DNA of 64,000 bases. It comes from Tomocerus qinae. Taxonomy: Eukaryota; Arthropoda; Collembola; Entomobryomorpha; Tomoceridae. Shown piece by piece: positions 38,901 through 52,000 of this stretch; position 1 is the stretch's first letter, and every line of letters starts with the position of its first letter. The notes below the pieces were generated by a model. It saw nothing but the letters and a program-made list of their open reading frames with translations, was not told where the DNA came from and searched no databases. Both the position numbers and the translations under genes were made by a program. The DNA lies in contig CM034546.1 of assembly GCA_020055645.1 (NCBI GenBank), forward strand, positions 114,564,375-114,628,374, read 5' to 3'.

Positions 38901-41900
38901 TTCCTATCTCCTTCTGACTGACTGACTGGCTCAGTGTAAATAGGATGATGTAAACTACGAGCTGAGGGAAGCTAAATCAAAATATAAGTAAAGAGCCGCA
39001 GATTAGTTCCATATATACGCCATAAACAAACATGTACACATCCAGAGCAAATATTATATCTTGTGTACTTGTGACATTGTATATACAATGGGTACTCTCT
39101 CCACTTGTTATACAGGATGTTGATGAGACTCCACAGCTCCATTTAGATATTGCTCAAGATAGCTACCAACACTTTTAGCCAATGTTATGCTAATCCCTAT
39201 CCCCTTGGCTTTCTACTTAAACTAGTTTCCACTTTTACATAGCAAATCTAATTAGAATTTACTTAATTCTATCTCACTATCCCCTCGTTCCCTCTCCATT
39301 ATCAATTACAGTTAACTAATAATTATTCCGATGTGCTTTACTGAATTACCTAATAAATCTCTTTTCAATCTCAAATACAACAACCATCTAGAGTTATGAT
39401 ATACATTTCTTTACATGCCTGGGGGACACGATAAGAAAAGATGCGCATGGGGAGAGAAAAGGGCGTAATGATATCAAACTAATGAGTTCAATCAAATACG
39501 AGGGCTACAAAATATTGAAAAGCCTGTGGGCGCCTGTCCAAATAAAATAGCGATAAAAAGCAGACTAATTTAACCCATTTGTCTTCATATTTTGGCTGCA
39601 TTACAAACTTTTTTCATTGTCCAACAAAAGACAATAGAACCAGTAGGATGCTTTTTTAATCTGCTCCTATACTATTATAGTAGAAATCTTCCAATCCCCT
39701 TATAATTTAGATCTATTACATTAATATTTATGTTTGTCATAGTTTAGTATGTAATTTAAGTATTGTAGAGTCTTGAGAATCATTAAAGAATAATTTTTTG
39801 TGTTGAGAATATACATCTATAGGGAGAGTTTGAGTATTAAAAGTATTTCAGGTGTGCATAAAAGGGAAAAGGGCAGAGTATGAGATTAATGGAATAAATA
39901 TATTAATGTCTGAATTAGGGAGAAAGGTGGAGGCTGTCATAAAACATTCAGATGTAAAGAGAGCGAGTTGTACTAATTAAAGTGACTACCTGAGTTGAGG
40001 TCGCAATGGAGAGAAAGAGAAGGAAATTGTAAAGAAAATGTGAAAGATTGGAGTGAGTGGTGGGATGCTATGCATGTATGTTCAGTGCGGAGTCTAAGAT
40101 TAAAAGGAGAAAGTTGAAAAGTGAAAGTGTGAGAGAAAGCGACAGGGGCTGAGAAAGTTAAGTGATTGAATCACTCGTGAAAGTTCTGTGAACTTTAGTC
40201 CTGCTGCATGCACCGACGTCTTTATATTATAGCCAGGCATGTCCTCCTCCGATTATGGACAGACTTAGGGAAATGGTTACTTATGTAAGTAGGTAGAAGC
40301 AGACGGAGATATAAAGGAAACGCGTGCTTATTGTTAGAACTGTATTGGGTGTACTTATTTTATTCAGTTCACTGGTGTATGAGACGAAGGGCGGAAAATT
40401 GTTCTTGAGTTTTCCAGTTGGACATTTGATCATTTTCCTCCGAGATGAAATTATTAATTAGGAATTCCGTTTTTATGAGCTAATTCTAGTTTGAAATGAT
40501 ATGAAGTTGGTTAGAGATTGGGCAGAGGTCTAATATTGACAGTGGATGGGATGATAGCTAGGTAAATATGGAAAGGAGTCCGATGTAATAAAATGGCTCG
40601 GAGGGAAAGTCATTAGTAGTAAGAAGTCTTAAGTAAATGGAATCTCTCACAGACGGAGTAATATGTTATCCATGAGATAATTAGTCTTGTGACTTGACTT
40701 GGCCTTAAAATGAATTCGATCGAGGTAATTAGGCGACTTGCCATACTGTACTATCTCTTTGAGAGGGGAAATGGTAGGAAATGGACTTGGACTCTAATTT
40801 GTGTCTGGCAGTTTACTTTACGACTTCATATTAGACGTGGCCCTTTTTTTCCATTTATTTAAGACTTAGTATTGATCAATTTGGTTTTTATGTTGTACAA
40901 ACTGTCATTTGATTTCAACGTGAGGGAAAATCCTTGATCAATTCAACATCCACCAACTCCTTTCATTTATTGTTTACCCATTCACTCCATTTTAACTGGT
41001 GGCTGGCTACTTGGCAGATGCATTTAAATTTCTTAGTGATAAGGAAATGTGTAACTCAAACTTGATGCTTAGTCAACGAACTGACTTTCATTTTATGTAA
41101 TATCCAGTAAACGGCTGTAGTACTATTCCATAGACTCCCACAAGTTAACATCACAACACATGGACAATAGTAGATATATAGACAGTATTGGTGGATGTGT
41201 ATGGATAAGGTATGGTTTAGTGCCCAATTTACATTTCCTGCAGGAGAAGGAGGAAACTACTAAAAGGAAACTTGTACCATGAGAGTTAAGTCTCCTCGCT
41301 TCGTTTTCCTTGTCTATCTCTTAGACTAGCTACTTGAGCATTTGCGGAAATCTCGTTACGACGAGAGATTCTGAAGTGACTTACAAACCAAACCAACTTT
41401 CTCATAAAAGTTTTCCTCCCGAATTCAATAAGATCACATTGCCCAGACTTTCTTTTCTGATTTCTATGCCACAATAATTCTTGCACAGATAAGTTACATT
41501 GTCAGTTTTACCATTTCCCCATCCTAATTCTATTCAATGTTTACTTTACACATTCCAAACTATCAACCACCTTCTCTATTAAAAGGCCTTCAATATCTAA
41601 AATCATTAATCCATGTAAACATTTTGAATAGCCACATGAAAATCAGGGCGATTCACTTTTAATTTTTAATGTTCTTTCCCACGGAAAGCATTTGTAATTT
41701 CCTAACCCCATTCAAAAAATGTACAACTACTTTACTTGGGTAGAATTGAAAAACTTGGTTGTTTAGGCATGGGAAGAAAAAGTAAAATTGTAATAAGATA
41801 TTAAGGTATGATAGCATAAAAAGGAAAGTAGTCCACGGAGACCAATCCTTATACAAGTGCCAAGATACGGGCAGCAAGCGCTGACAACATCGAATTTCAA

Positions 41901-43389
41901 AGTGCAATGTTCTTACTATATTTCTCTGATCTTTACCTACTCCAAGGATTTCTTATACGCAATGTCTTATACTAGATATGCCTTAAGCTAAAAGATCCTC
42001 CATAACTCCAATACATTTATATAGACAGTAACTTCGCATTGGCAGACACCAACTTTTTCGATAGCAAAAAGAAAGTGGTGTAGTCACTTACAATCAGCCA
42101 AGCCCAAGACCCCTGCCCCTTACCATTGTCCTCCTCCACATATACTTTGCTATTACGCAATAATACCCAGAGTATCTATCAAACTTAAAATGAATCCCAT
42201 AAATTCCTAGACAACTCATGTCTAGTCTACAGAGAATTCGAGTCTTAAACCTTTTATCATATATCCAATACGATCCAGCATTTTTAGTTGCCTGTTGAGT
42301 TGAATTTATACTTAGACCTTAGACAATATCCACCTGTCATTAACTTGGCTATGGTTTATATACCCAAGGTACCTTTTCTTATTGCTATTGTTCAATATCC
42401 TCCCCAACCTACGTCATATAATCCCACACATTATCCGAAATATCAGATCATATTTGCTCCTCGTATCAACGGCCATTTATGCAGTAGTAAAACATTTCAT
42501 AGTGTATTCACAGGAATCTACTGCAGTAAATTGAAATGTCTGTCACCTCTAACTCTAACTTACTCTGTCTCAACTCTTCCTATACAGCTTCTGTCACATA
42601 TGCTACATAAGACTAGACTACATTGACTTAAAATATTGTTACATAAATGTATTCTATGTATTTCATTTACATAAAATTACTATAAAAGAAGAATTTAAAC
42701 AGAAATGCGAGACTTTCTTCTATTTATGCTCTGTCCTTATTTATTAGTGCTACTCACCTAGGTCAACAAAATATCATCAAATATTACAGTTTACAGATAT
42801 CGGGATAATACACGGGGTGAGAAGCTATTCGTGAGAACCAGACAAATATACTGCAATTTTAACATGTTTCTCCTGTCTCCCATGAAACATGCAAGTCCTT
42901 ATCTTGTCACTTAAATGGACTGCCATGTCAGTCACAAGAAATCTATACCTACTTTCCACTACTGCAGTACAAGGTTATTGTGTCCCGAGGGAAATAACAT
43001 TATTAAGCCAAAATTTAACTCGTCAATATTTCAAAACTACAACTTCAAAAACCAGTTTTACTTACAAATAAGATTGATTTAACACGTAATTGCTTAAATA
43101 TAATATTTCGGCTTACATAATAATGCTGCATATTTGTATAAGCATAACGAAATAATAGGTCTTTCAATGTTCAGTAGTAGACTGAATACATGGGTACCCA
43201 TCTTAAACTTAGATATACCTTTACAAATGTTTGCAATATGCTAAGACACTCATAAGATGGTCAATGCCATTATTTCAATATTTAGAACATAATCTTTACT
43301 CTACATAAACATAATCTTTTAAACATAAACTGGGACATGCGCATGGAATTCTTTCACCATTCTTGTATTAAGGTTTGTATATTTGTCCG
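35909..43389. other. Gene-poor AT-rich sequence
   Basis: I find no supported gene. ORFs are short, lack domains and mostly overlap one another on opposite strands. A minus-strand frame near 36.75-37.0 kb stays open for about 68 codons without an early start and remains unassigned. A GACT tandem (CTGACTGACTGACTGGCTC) lies at about 38913-38931. Purine-rich plus-strand sequence dominates 39.8-40.7 kb. Confidence 0.45.
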
Positions 43390-43442
43390 TAATATTTTGT
43401 AATTAATGAGTAAGGGTAATATTTTGTAATTAATGAGCAAGG
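43390..43442 (+). repeat. 27-bp tandem duplication
   Basis: TAATATTTTGTAATTAATGA followed by GTAAGG is repeated immediately with a single change (GCAAGG). Only two copies are present. No coding sense is visible. Confidence 0.85.
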
Positions 43443-45493
43443 ACTAGACTATCAGTACTGAGTCTAATCAACGGTCCATGAAATTCGGGCCAATGCGCAG
43501 TAGCTTACTGATTTCAACATTTTCAAGCACACTTTATGTGCTAGGATTCAACTAGTAATATTTATAATGTTATATATAATATTAGAATATTTCAATATTA
43601 TTTAATCTTAAGAATCCACTCAATTTAAAATAAGATAATAATTTTTTATGTTGAACATTACTAATAGATATCCAAAGTTTGGGTTTCAGGTACATTTAGA
43701 AGCTATGTTTACTTCTCTAATGTTTTTGTTGATTTGAAAAGAATTTGAGAATTCAGTTATACAGGATTGGTTTTAAGAAGGAAAGGTATATCGTACAAAA
43801 TTCATTTAAGATCTGCCTTCAATGTAAGTATCATTTACCAAATTCAAGGTTAGACATCATATTACACATACTGGTAGCGTGTGCAACTGAAGCAAATAAT
43901 GTTTTCAGCGAGTCTCATGTTCGCCTGCAATATCATGTTAGTTTTATGTCTTAATTTTTTTTACAGTAGCTATAATATGTAGTGTAGCCTTTATTCTCAC
44001 CTTTCTTTCTAGATTCAATATAGATAAGGAATGTAGTACATTGTTTTGATTGCTGTCACTCATCTACATCTCGTGTCATAAAATCGATAGAGTTGTTTTA
44101 AGGATTCAATCCATCTTTCAATCCTTCGTTTAGAAAAGTAAAATCCTTGTCTGATTTTCAGAAAACAAAGAATGCACTAAATTCAGGAGTTGAATAACCT
44201 ACAAATTCAAAAATGAACTCCTTGTTGCTGTTATGAAAAAATTCTACGATGAAGCAACCCGTAAAAGTATTCATGAAGCATTTAGTCACAGTATTTCATG
44301 ACAGCAGAATTTGACAGAATGGATCACTTGATCTTCATATATATGGGACGTATATAACAAGATTCAACACAACACTCTGGGGTTAGTATCAAAATTAAGT
44401 AATTCCGAGGCAATGGCACATATTACTTACAGAGTGAGACACTTTTCCGGAACAATGGCACATTCCCCCTCGCATAAAGATTGCCTACACTTCCCTTACA
44501 ACGGGAGAGGTTCATGTAGAGTTAACATAGAGAAAGGGTCATTGATATCTGCAGAGAATATCACCTCGTAAAATAAGGATGTCCCTCCGCTTGGGCTGCA
44601 GATTTCTATCTTTTGCCGATGCATCGCAAATCGCTATGAATATTTCTTCATGATGTGAATTATGACAATTCATTATAACGTTTTTCTGGAAAATAGTCAC
44701 AAAAATGATTTCACTTTAGAAAGATTGCCTTCATTTATTGCATATCTCTCCAAAATTCATGAGAAAAATACTCGTTAAAATTCAAATACCCAAAAATCAA
44801 ATCTCAGAATAAATGCACCTTTAGACAAACCTAGACCAATTTAGACGAACCTAGACCAATTTAGACGAACAGCTGAACTAAGCCTAATTCGTTTTTATGG
44901 TGTCAGACTTGTTACATTTCTGTCTTCAAATGGCCCTTATTTGCTTAAATGCTAATGCTACCTATAATTAGTCGAGATTGCTGGAAATAGTGCATAATAT
45001 TATTGAAACTGTAGCCTTTCGTCTCTGCCTACCATACGTAGACACATAGATATATAGGTAGATAAAATTGCTTTATCAAGTCTACTATTATAATATAAAT
45101 AAAGCACCAGTATTGCTATTGAATTACAAAAGATTCACGTATCTTTTTTGATTCAATTTCGAAATATATCAATATTAACCCAGATGGCAGTCCATCGTTT
45201 TGTGTAATATGTATTACATAAACGCTTTCGCATTTTGGCTAACCGTACCATATAGTAGACAGGTAAAGCCGTTATAATATGGAAATGCTCAGAACACATT
45301 TTTTCATTACCAAATCATAGTTTCCAATCTAAACAAATGTTTTAACTATAAATTTTGGGTGAGTAAATCTCTTCTTGAAGCGTAAAACCATTCCATGACT
45401 AATTCTTACTACATTATTGCAAAATTACCGAGTAGATTCGGAGGTGATGTCACAGAGCTGTTAGAGTATAATTGTATATTTGATATTGTCAAA
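43443..45493. other. Gene-poor sequence
   Basis: No gene is visible apart from the 44.8-kb minisatellite listed separately. AT-rich blocks alternate with a slightly GC-richer piece near 44.45-44.65 kb that is closed in most frames. Confidence 0.4.
44821..44870 (+). repeat. 20-bp tandem repeat, 2.5 copies
   Basis: The unit TTAGACGAACCTAGACCAAT occurs twice in a row (the first copy has A for the G) and is followed by half a unit. The unit contains CCTAGACC, near a short palindrome. It is a minisatellite-like expansion in noncoding sequence. Confidence 0.85.
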
Positions 45494-45640
45494 TCAATTG
45501 AGTATGTACATAAGATAGGTTGAATGAAGATGGGACAGAGAGGAGGACTGGCCATCATCGTGTCCGAGGTCGTAAAATCCGTCGATGTTATTCCACTTAA
45601 TGCTAACTGTCCTCTTGATTTCGTAATCTTGCTTTGCTGT
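45494..45640 (-). other. Possible orphan coding exon
   Basis: On the minus strand, an acceptor (TATATTTACAG) is followed in phase 0 by 48 codons and a TGA. The peptide has a balanced, protein-like composition, including YEIKRTVSIKWNNIDGFYDL and GHDDGQSSS. The frame has no early ATG, so it would have to be a terminal or internal exon. I could not find partner exons above 45.7 kb and do not recognise the sequence. A chance ORF is possible. Confidence 0.3.
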
Positions 45641-48037
45641 CTGTAAATATATACTGGAATAACTATGCTTGGAATATCTAACGCGTCCTTATTGATTACA
45701 CTTTGAAGTCTTGCAAGATTACAATCATTCCAAGGAAAACATGCTTGAAAAGGTCAGCTTCTCTGATTGTATTGCGTCTCCTTTTTTGGTTGAAAAAATG
45801 CCGTCAAAGGGAAAATATTGTAATGGTGGAGGTTGTTTTCTGTCGAGTCATGGAATTGTGTGTAGGTAGTGGAGCTACAAAATGACCAGTTTGATTATCT
45901 GTAATAAAAATTCTAATTTATGGCATAACTTAACATTGATTACAGTTGGAGAGAGAAAGGAAGTGCTTAAGTTGGTATTTTGCAGCAGACAGTATAGATG
46001 CACTAATGGTAAATTCAATGGATGAGTGTGGAGAAAGTTCCGTGAATGGGAATGGGGTGAGCTGAGGAAGTGTACCGGGTATGAATGAAACTATCTCGGA
46101 GCTTTCGGTTTCAGTTTGAAGATGGAGTCGGTGCTCTATTTGTAGACGGGAAGTTGTCGCAGTCTACATTTGACATTATGCCAGAATCCAGGGCGATTAT
46201 CTACACCTGGGTTATGCTAAGCACCGATCCCCTATTGCAGTCAAGTATTCACATTCACATTCCTCCTATCCATAAATATTTCAATACTCTGCATTTCTTT
46301 CAATAATACATACAATGCCACGCTCCTCTGAACTTTCTCTTTTTTCCCAACATCAAAACAGAAATATTTTCTTTTTGACTTCTCCCCACGTACATACACT
46401 TATAGGAGAAAGGACACTTACAATAATCCCAAAGTGCCTCCTATACTTCTATTATACTTATCTTGTGAATCTGCACCAGTCTCTCCCATGATATTAAATC
46501 TCAAATATTAAATAAATTCACTGCTTTATCCTGATTCAAATGTCTGCAGTTCCAGTGAACATTTTCTGATAAGGCGACACGAAAAAGGAAATAAAAATGA
46601 AATACCTATGTATATTGACATTATCAATGAATTGTTAGCGAGTGTGGCAACTGTATTAGATGAGATATAGGAGAAAGTTCAAATAACATAGCTATATAGT
46701 CTATAGGGAGAATAGATAGAGAAAGCAAAAGATGGGATGGAGAGAGTGACTGATCTATGCAAACATTTTGGTTGTAAAAACAAAAGTTTAATGCTTTGGG
46801 AAGGAGAAAGCTCCACTTGATGCACCTATGGTGTTTAATTAACCTGTAAACAGTTCAGAGTTGTGGCAAATAATAATCTAATGCAATAACAACCATTATC
46901 CCATAAGCTACAGGTCTCCATCTAACAAATATAGGTTGTTCCTACTAAAGTGAACTACTCGATCCCAGTATACATGAGTGGGGTCGTAACTCAATTATTA
47001 ACAATATTACTTCTCCTTTCAGTTTATGCCTTATGCGATGTGTTCTTCTACTCTCCCCACACTTTCTATATATCCCTCATGGACTATCTGCACTTTCTAT
47101 CTTTATGGCACTAACTGTTTTCCACTTACATTTAAACAACCTACTTAACTACATGCAATTTGCAATTGTACTTATCTTTATATGCTTTCCCTATATAAAA
47201 ACTTGCGAAATTACTAACAACTTCAACTAGGTATGTGTCTTTGTGTTACCAGCTTGTCAAAATAAACTGATAGTGTCAGTTGCAATGGGAATTACATCAG
47301 GCTCTCTCCTTGAATCATGTATGAGGAGTTTGAGCTTTGAATATTATCGTTTATCTAAACAGATACAAGAGTCAATAGCCAATGCACATCTGACAACAAT
47401 ATTACTTTCTAGATAATTGCATGTCGCTGAATATATTATGCTTTGCTTCTAGGAATACAGTAATTCAATACATTAGCGATCACTAATTGCAATTTAATAC
47501 TGATTATGACTATGAATTGGCGCAAACGCGATAAATAACGATATGGATAGGTAACAATGCAGAATTCTTAGTTTGGCAGTTGGGAAAGTTTGTTTGTGTG
47601 GAAAATAATGGCAATAAAAATGGTGAGAGTGTCTGGGATAAAATGGCGGTAGTTGGAGATAATGGGAAAGGGAAGGATCTATCAGTGTAATAAAAGGTAG
47701 CAATTAATTAGGAGACAGCTTGTATTTTATGAGATGAATCAAAAGAGCATATATTATTCTTATTACTATATTAGAAGAGACATTGAGTTGAGATATAATA
47801 AGTAAAATGTCCATATAGCGTAAGTAGTCCATTAGTTGGTGAGTGAAGTGGTTCGTTCGTTGGGTTTATTAGCTGTTATAGCCAAGTATGTTATATACTC
47901 AGCGGGCACAACATGTTCTCAGCCCATTCACTAATTAAAGGCTAATGAAATCTAGTGGAAATGACAAGTCAGCCTATTGATACGGTTTTCATGCAATGCA
48001 GATAGCACTTTGTTTGGTGAGAGAGAATCCGAGGACA
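45641..48037. other. Gene-poor sequence with an ambiguous island at 46.0-46.25 kb
   Basis: The island near 46.1 kb is GC-richer than its surroundings and reads sensibly on both strands. The plus strand gives FQFEDGVGALFVDGKL; the minus strand gives MSNVDCDNFPSTNRAPTPSS. Neither strand has a clean splice pair, so I call no gene. Confidence 0.35.
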
Positions 48038-48283
48038 ATGGAACTCCCAAGAACGAATGTTACGCAAGTAAGTGAGGCGAACTGAAACTCGGGACTCTCG
48101 GCGGGACTCTCACTTACGTTGTCCTTCTTTCTAATTGACTACCTATACATAAAATATCAATGTATCTGTCAGGGTGAAATTGAATTAAATATTGTCTCTG
48201 AGCCTGTCGAAGAAAAAAGATCGCCGGGAGAGTATGGCCGTATTTTCCAGAGCCCTGTAGCCCTGCAGACTCTATCTACATAG
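48038..48283 (+). CDS. Possible two-exon small ORF (46 residues)
   Basis: An ATG at 48038 (context GACAATGG) opens a frame that reaches the donor CAA|GTAAGTG at 48068. It resumes after the acceptor CTGTCAG at 48173 in the same phase and stops at 48281-48283. The second exon reads GEIELNIVSEPVEEKRSP and continues GEYGRIFQSPVALQ, which is acidic and protein-like. An alternative acceptor (GCAATGCAG) at 48001 would make the first part an internal exon. I do not recognise it; perfect donor, phase match and composition are the only support. Confidence 0.3.
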
Positions 48284-48870
48284 ATAACAAGTATTATAAC
48301 ACCAGAAGGTTATATGTGTGTGTATATAGGGAAAGGCGAGAGAGAAAGCGAGTGCATGTAGAATGCAGACTGTTGAATGGCTGAGAGGCTGTCGCATGAA
48401 TGAGTAAGTACAAAAGATAATGCTATCTCTCATATGTACGATAAGGCTCTGTGTTCTATTGTCTCCGATTACACTTACTATTACGTTTACCCTCACTTTT
48501 ACTACGTCCTATTATGTATCTCCCATCTACGACTCACTGTTTTTGAACCTAAAGAAAGAAGAACCTAAACGCTCTATACACATTTGGAAAAACACAATGC
48601 TTTAGCAAAATGCAAACTCTAGTACCTACAGCAGTTTACGGAATTATGAAAATGCGCATCAATTTCCTCCCATTCATCCTACACAAGGTATCGACCTTAG
48701 GCTAATTTACCAATATTTGGCAGTATACAATACCGCAGTCTGTTTACTTCTCTTACTAATTATAGTCGTCGGGGTGAAAGTGAGTAGAGCATGATACATA
48801 ATACGCCCACTTAACTACACAGAAATGGTTTTTATCACACGTTTGGAAAACTTGGAGTATGACGTAGAAA

Positions 48871-49008
48871 ATGAAGTTTAGAGAGACGTCCTTTGTGACA
48901 TTTATTCCTATAGGGAAAGTATCTTGTATTTTTGCATTGCCACATCTGAATGAAGAGTATTTAAAATGGATGGAGTTGGATTCTTTTGACTGTGTGATCG
49001 GTCCGTAG
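48871..49008 (+). CDS. Possible 45-residue ORF
   Basis: This ORF starts at an ATG in a good context (GAAAATGA) and runs to a TAG. It contains TSFVTFIPIGKVSCIFALPH and then NEEYLKWMELDSFDCVIGP. It lies in a run of short plus-strand ORFs (48.0-49.6 kb) on a purine-rich strand, where stop codons are naturally rarer, so chance is likely. I do not recognise it. Confidence 0.15.
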   Translation: MKFRETSFVTFIPIGKVSCIFALPHLNEEYLKWMELDSFDCVIGP

Positions 49009-52000
49009 GCTTAAGTAATTGTTGGGAACTCCAAAAAGAAAAGTACAAAGTAAAATAAATAGTAATCTCACAGAGGAAGTGCTTTGAAGAGGAGAGAGAG
49101 ACAGTGTTTAAGTAGTACTAGAAGAGATATAATAGAAGGATGGTGGTTATAATGCTAGATAGATCTGTATAAATAATACGGTGTATGTGTAAGGTAAAAG
49201 GATTGAATTTCCTTTCGGAGGAAGATAATAGGGCGAGGACAGAAGGAGAAAGTGGAAGAAAGGAAAAGGGATTGGTCGTGTGTGGTCCAAGGTCGAATTA
49301 TCTTAAACTAGGTGTCCGTAGAGAGAGAAATGAATGTGTGGGTGATTTGATGTGTAGCTTATGTGTTTGACAGAGAGAAGGTGAGGCCGTGATAGAGAGC
49401 AAATGAAGTTAGAGCCAATTTCTCCTCTCAAGCTGCGTTCTATTTTCTCGGACATTTTTATAGTAAATGGCTCGGAGGAAGGGAAGAAGGTATTCGTGGT
49501 GATGCTCCATGCACAGATATATATAGTGTCTACCTACTCGATGCGAGTAGAACCGGATGCAGAGAAAAGTCCCGACCACTCAAACACCAAAGAGGAAGGA
49601 TAGCAAAAGAAAGTTTTTGTAAATTGAGCCAACATTGGGGGCTACGGTATAAATCCTCTTGTGAACGTCTGCCAACATTACTTTCAATTGATTTTTTACG
49701 GCGTCTATTGCTTAAAGTTTTCAATTTCTCTCCTGTTTCCCCCTTTTGAAATAGTTCTACCTATTACCTACTGCACACTATTACAATATACATAAGTATG
49801 TGAGACTTGCTCAATGCTCTTTGTGTTTGCCTTAAGTACATACATTACATTCAGATAAATAACTTGCATTGTTTTCTATTGCACTACATTTGTACTTTCT
49901 CCACTGGACTCTCTCCTGCCTATTTCCTTCGTTCAAATCCCTCGTTGCACTCTACTTTCCAATTCACTCTCCTTCATAAATATCTTTTACAAGTAGTCAA
50001 CCGTCTCCGTCCTTCTGTCATGTCAACTTAATGTCTCAGTCACGCAGACCATTTAAGCACCATGCACATCACATTACCTAACCTACTACATTAACTAGAT
50101 TCAAATACCTATACGTGCCAAAATATTTACAATAACTCCGTCTAACCTTCAAGCTACCAACTCCTTTGAGCTTTAAATAATTGCTAATTGAATCCGAAAC
50201 TTACGAAACTATGCGAGTTGTGACGCAACTTTATATCTACTACCTGTACAAGCGTAGCTACTACTATAATTAATTTATACTACACCTTTACTAGCTACAT
50301 AGCTACACAAAGTACACATTTGGTTGGGAAACACATCTACTTAATGATGCACCTGTTTACTTCAATTAACATTGTGAGAATGTTTGAGATTTCCAATTAA
50401 TAGTGGCCAAGTCTAAAATGGTAGTTCTTCAAAATGTTAAATTGTATAGAATTGCAAATAGGATAATGTTATAGAGGAAAGTGTTGTTACACAAGGTGCA
50501 ATTGGAAAGAACAGAGAAAGTTGAGAGAAAGTATAATAATATTGGAGCAGCGGGGGGAAAGAAAGAAAAAGCAAAGCAAGAACACTTTAGTTATTGAGAG
50601 TGAATCAGGATTCAGCGTGCGAAAGTATTTTCAGTGTGATATCTTTATATGCTACGGTATGTATTATCAGTGATGGCCATTCCTTCTTTGTACTTTCTCC
50701 AGAATTGAATAGGACAACAGAGAAGCTGACTTTCTATAGCCATGAAAAGATCCCGAGAATGAAAATGGCTACCTAGATAACTTCTTTTATGAGAGCTAGA
50801 CTTTCTGGCTCACTTTTTAATGGACTGCTATTTACGCCTTGGGCTCTTTACCTTACTTACTCTTACATTAGCACCACATTCAGATTTCTATCTCATATCT
50901 GTACTATGTAGCCATGTGCTCTCTCCTATAAACCCCTGCCATTTTTCCCGACAAGTCATGCCAACTCAAAGCAAACTACTGCACGGCTACGAAAACAACT
51001 CGTATGAATACATGTTCCTTTTCTTCTCTACCCCCATCAATTCAAACTATCCAACCAAATAAATGTAGTACTAGTACCTATTTAGATATACTTACCTATA
51101 CGGGCCTTTGCCAATCCTGCAATAAACTTTCCTTCTAATAATAACTAAAGTGCTTAAGTACCTATTTCTCTAAGTAATACACTTTTTGGTACCATTAGGT
51201 ACGGGAGGTTGTAAAATATGAAAATAAAAAGAAATCCCACATAACAATGTTTTTGATTTCCTTCCTTTTCCAAAAGGGAAATGGGGCAAGGGAAAAGAAT
51301 TCATCTTGAATCTATCTTTATTCGCTTATATATTATATATGCATCAATATATATACACTTGAGAGGTAGTAAAGAATGCACACTTCTTCCTAGGCCATGA
51401 GTACGTATAGAGGAAGGGAAAGAGGAGCGTGGAAGAACATTCAAGGCTCTGTAAAATAAACTTTGTGCAGAATTGTGTGGCACAGCATGGAGAGTGTATC
51501 TGGAGCCACCACCACCATCCACCGTTCTTGTACTCACACAAACAGAAGACAGTAGTAGGAGTAAAAGTAGCCTATCGAGTACCTACTTTTAAGTTTTCTT
51601 CGTTGTTTGTGGAGAAATGGAAAGTTGTGTTGGGTACGGCATGAGTTGTGGTAAGTCTCTTTGCCGAAAACATTCTCAACAACTATAGATTTATGTTTAT
51701 CCCAGAGTACTTTCCTCTGAATACACACTGACATGACATCTCTTACAACTCAACCCTTATTCACAAACTTACAAATACATTCGACTATTACTACTGCATC
51801 GTGATACAGAAAGGCTAGTATCTTGTCCTGCTTCTGAATACGTGCATACGTCCACAGTCCAAAATATTTACAACCTATACCAAATACTTTTCCTATTAGT
51901 GCTGTGGCCTGACAGAGTGCAAACTACTCTCTCTATCTCTATATCTACACTGGCTATACATTGGGATACCAATACGACCACTCACTTACGAATCTACTAC

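Noticed and set aside
46085-46306. 73-codon plus ORF near 46.1 kb
   Set aside because: Both strands read sensibly here and neither has a usable splice pair or recognisable motif; left as an ambiguous island.
49185-49603. Two adjacent plus ORFs of 61 and 66 codons
   Set aside because: They are in different frames without a sensible junction and lie on a purine-rich strand where such ORFs arise by chance.
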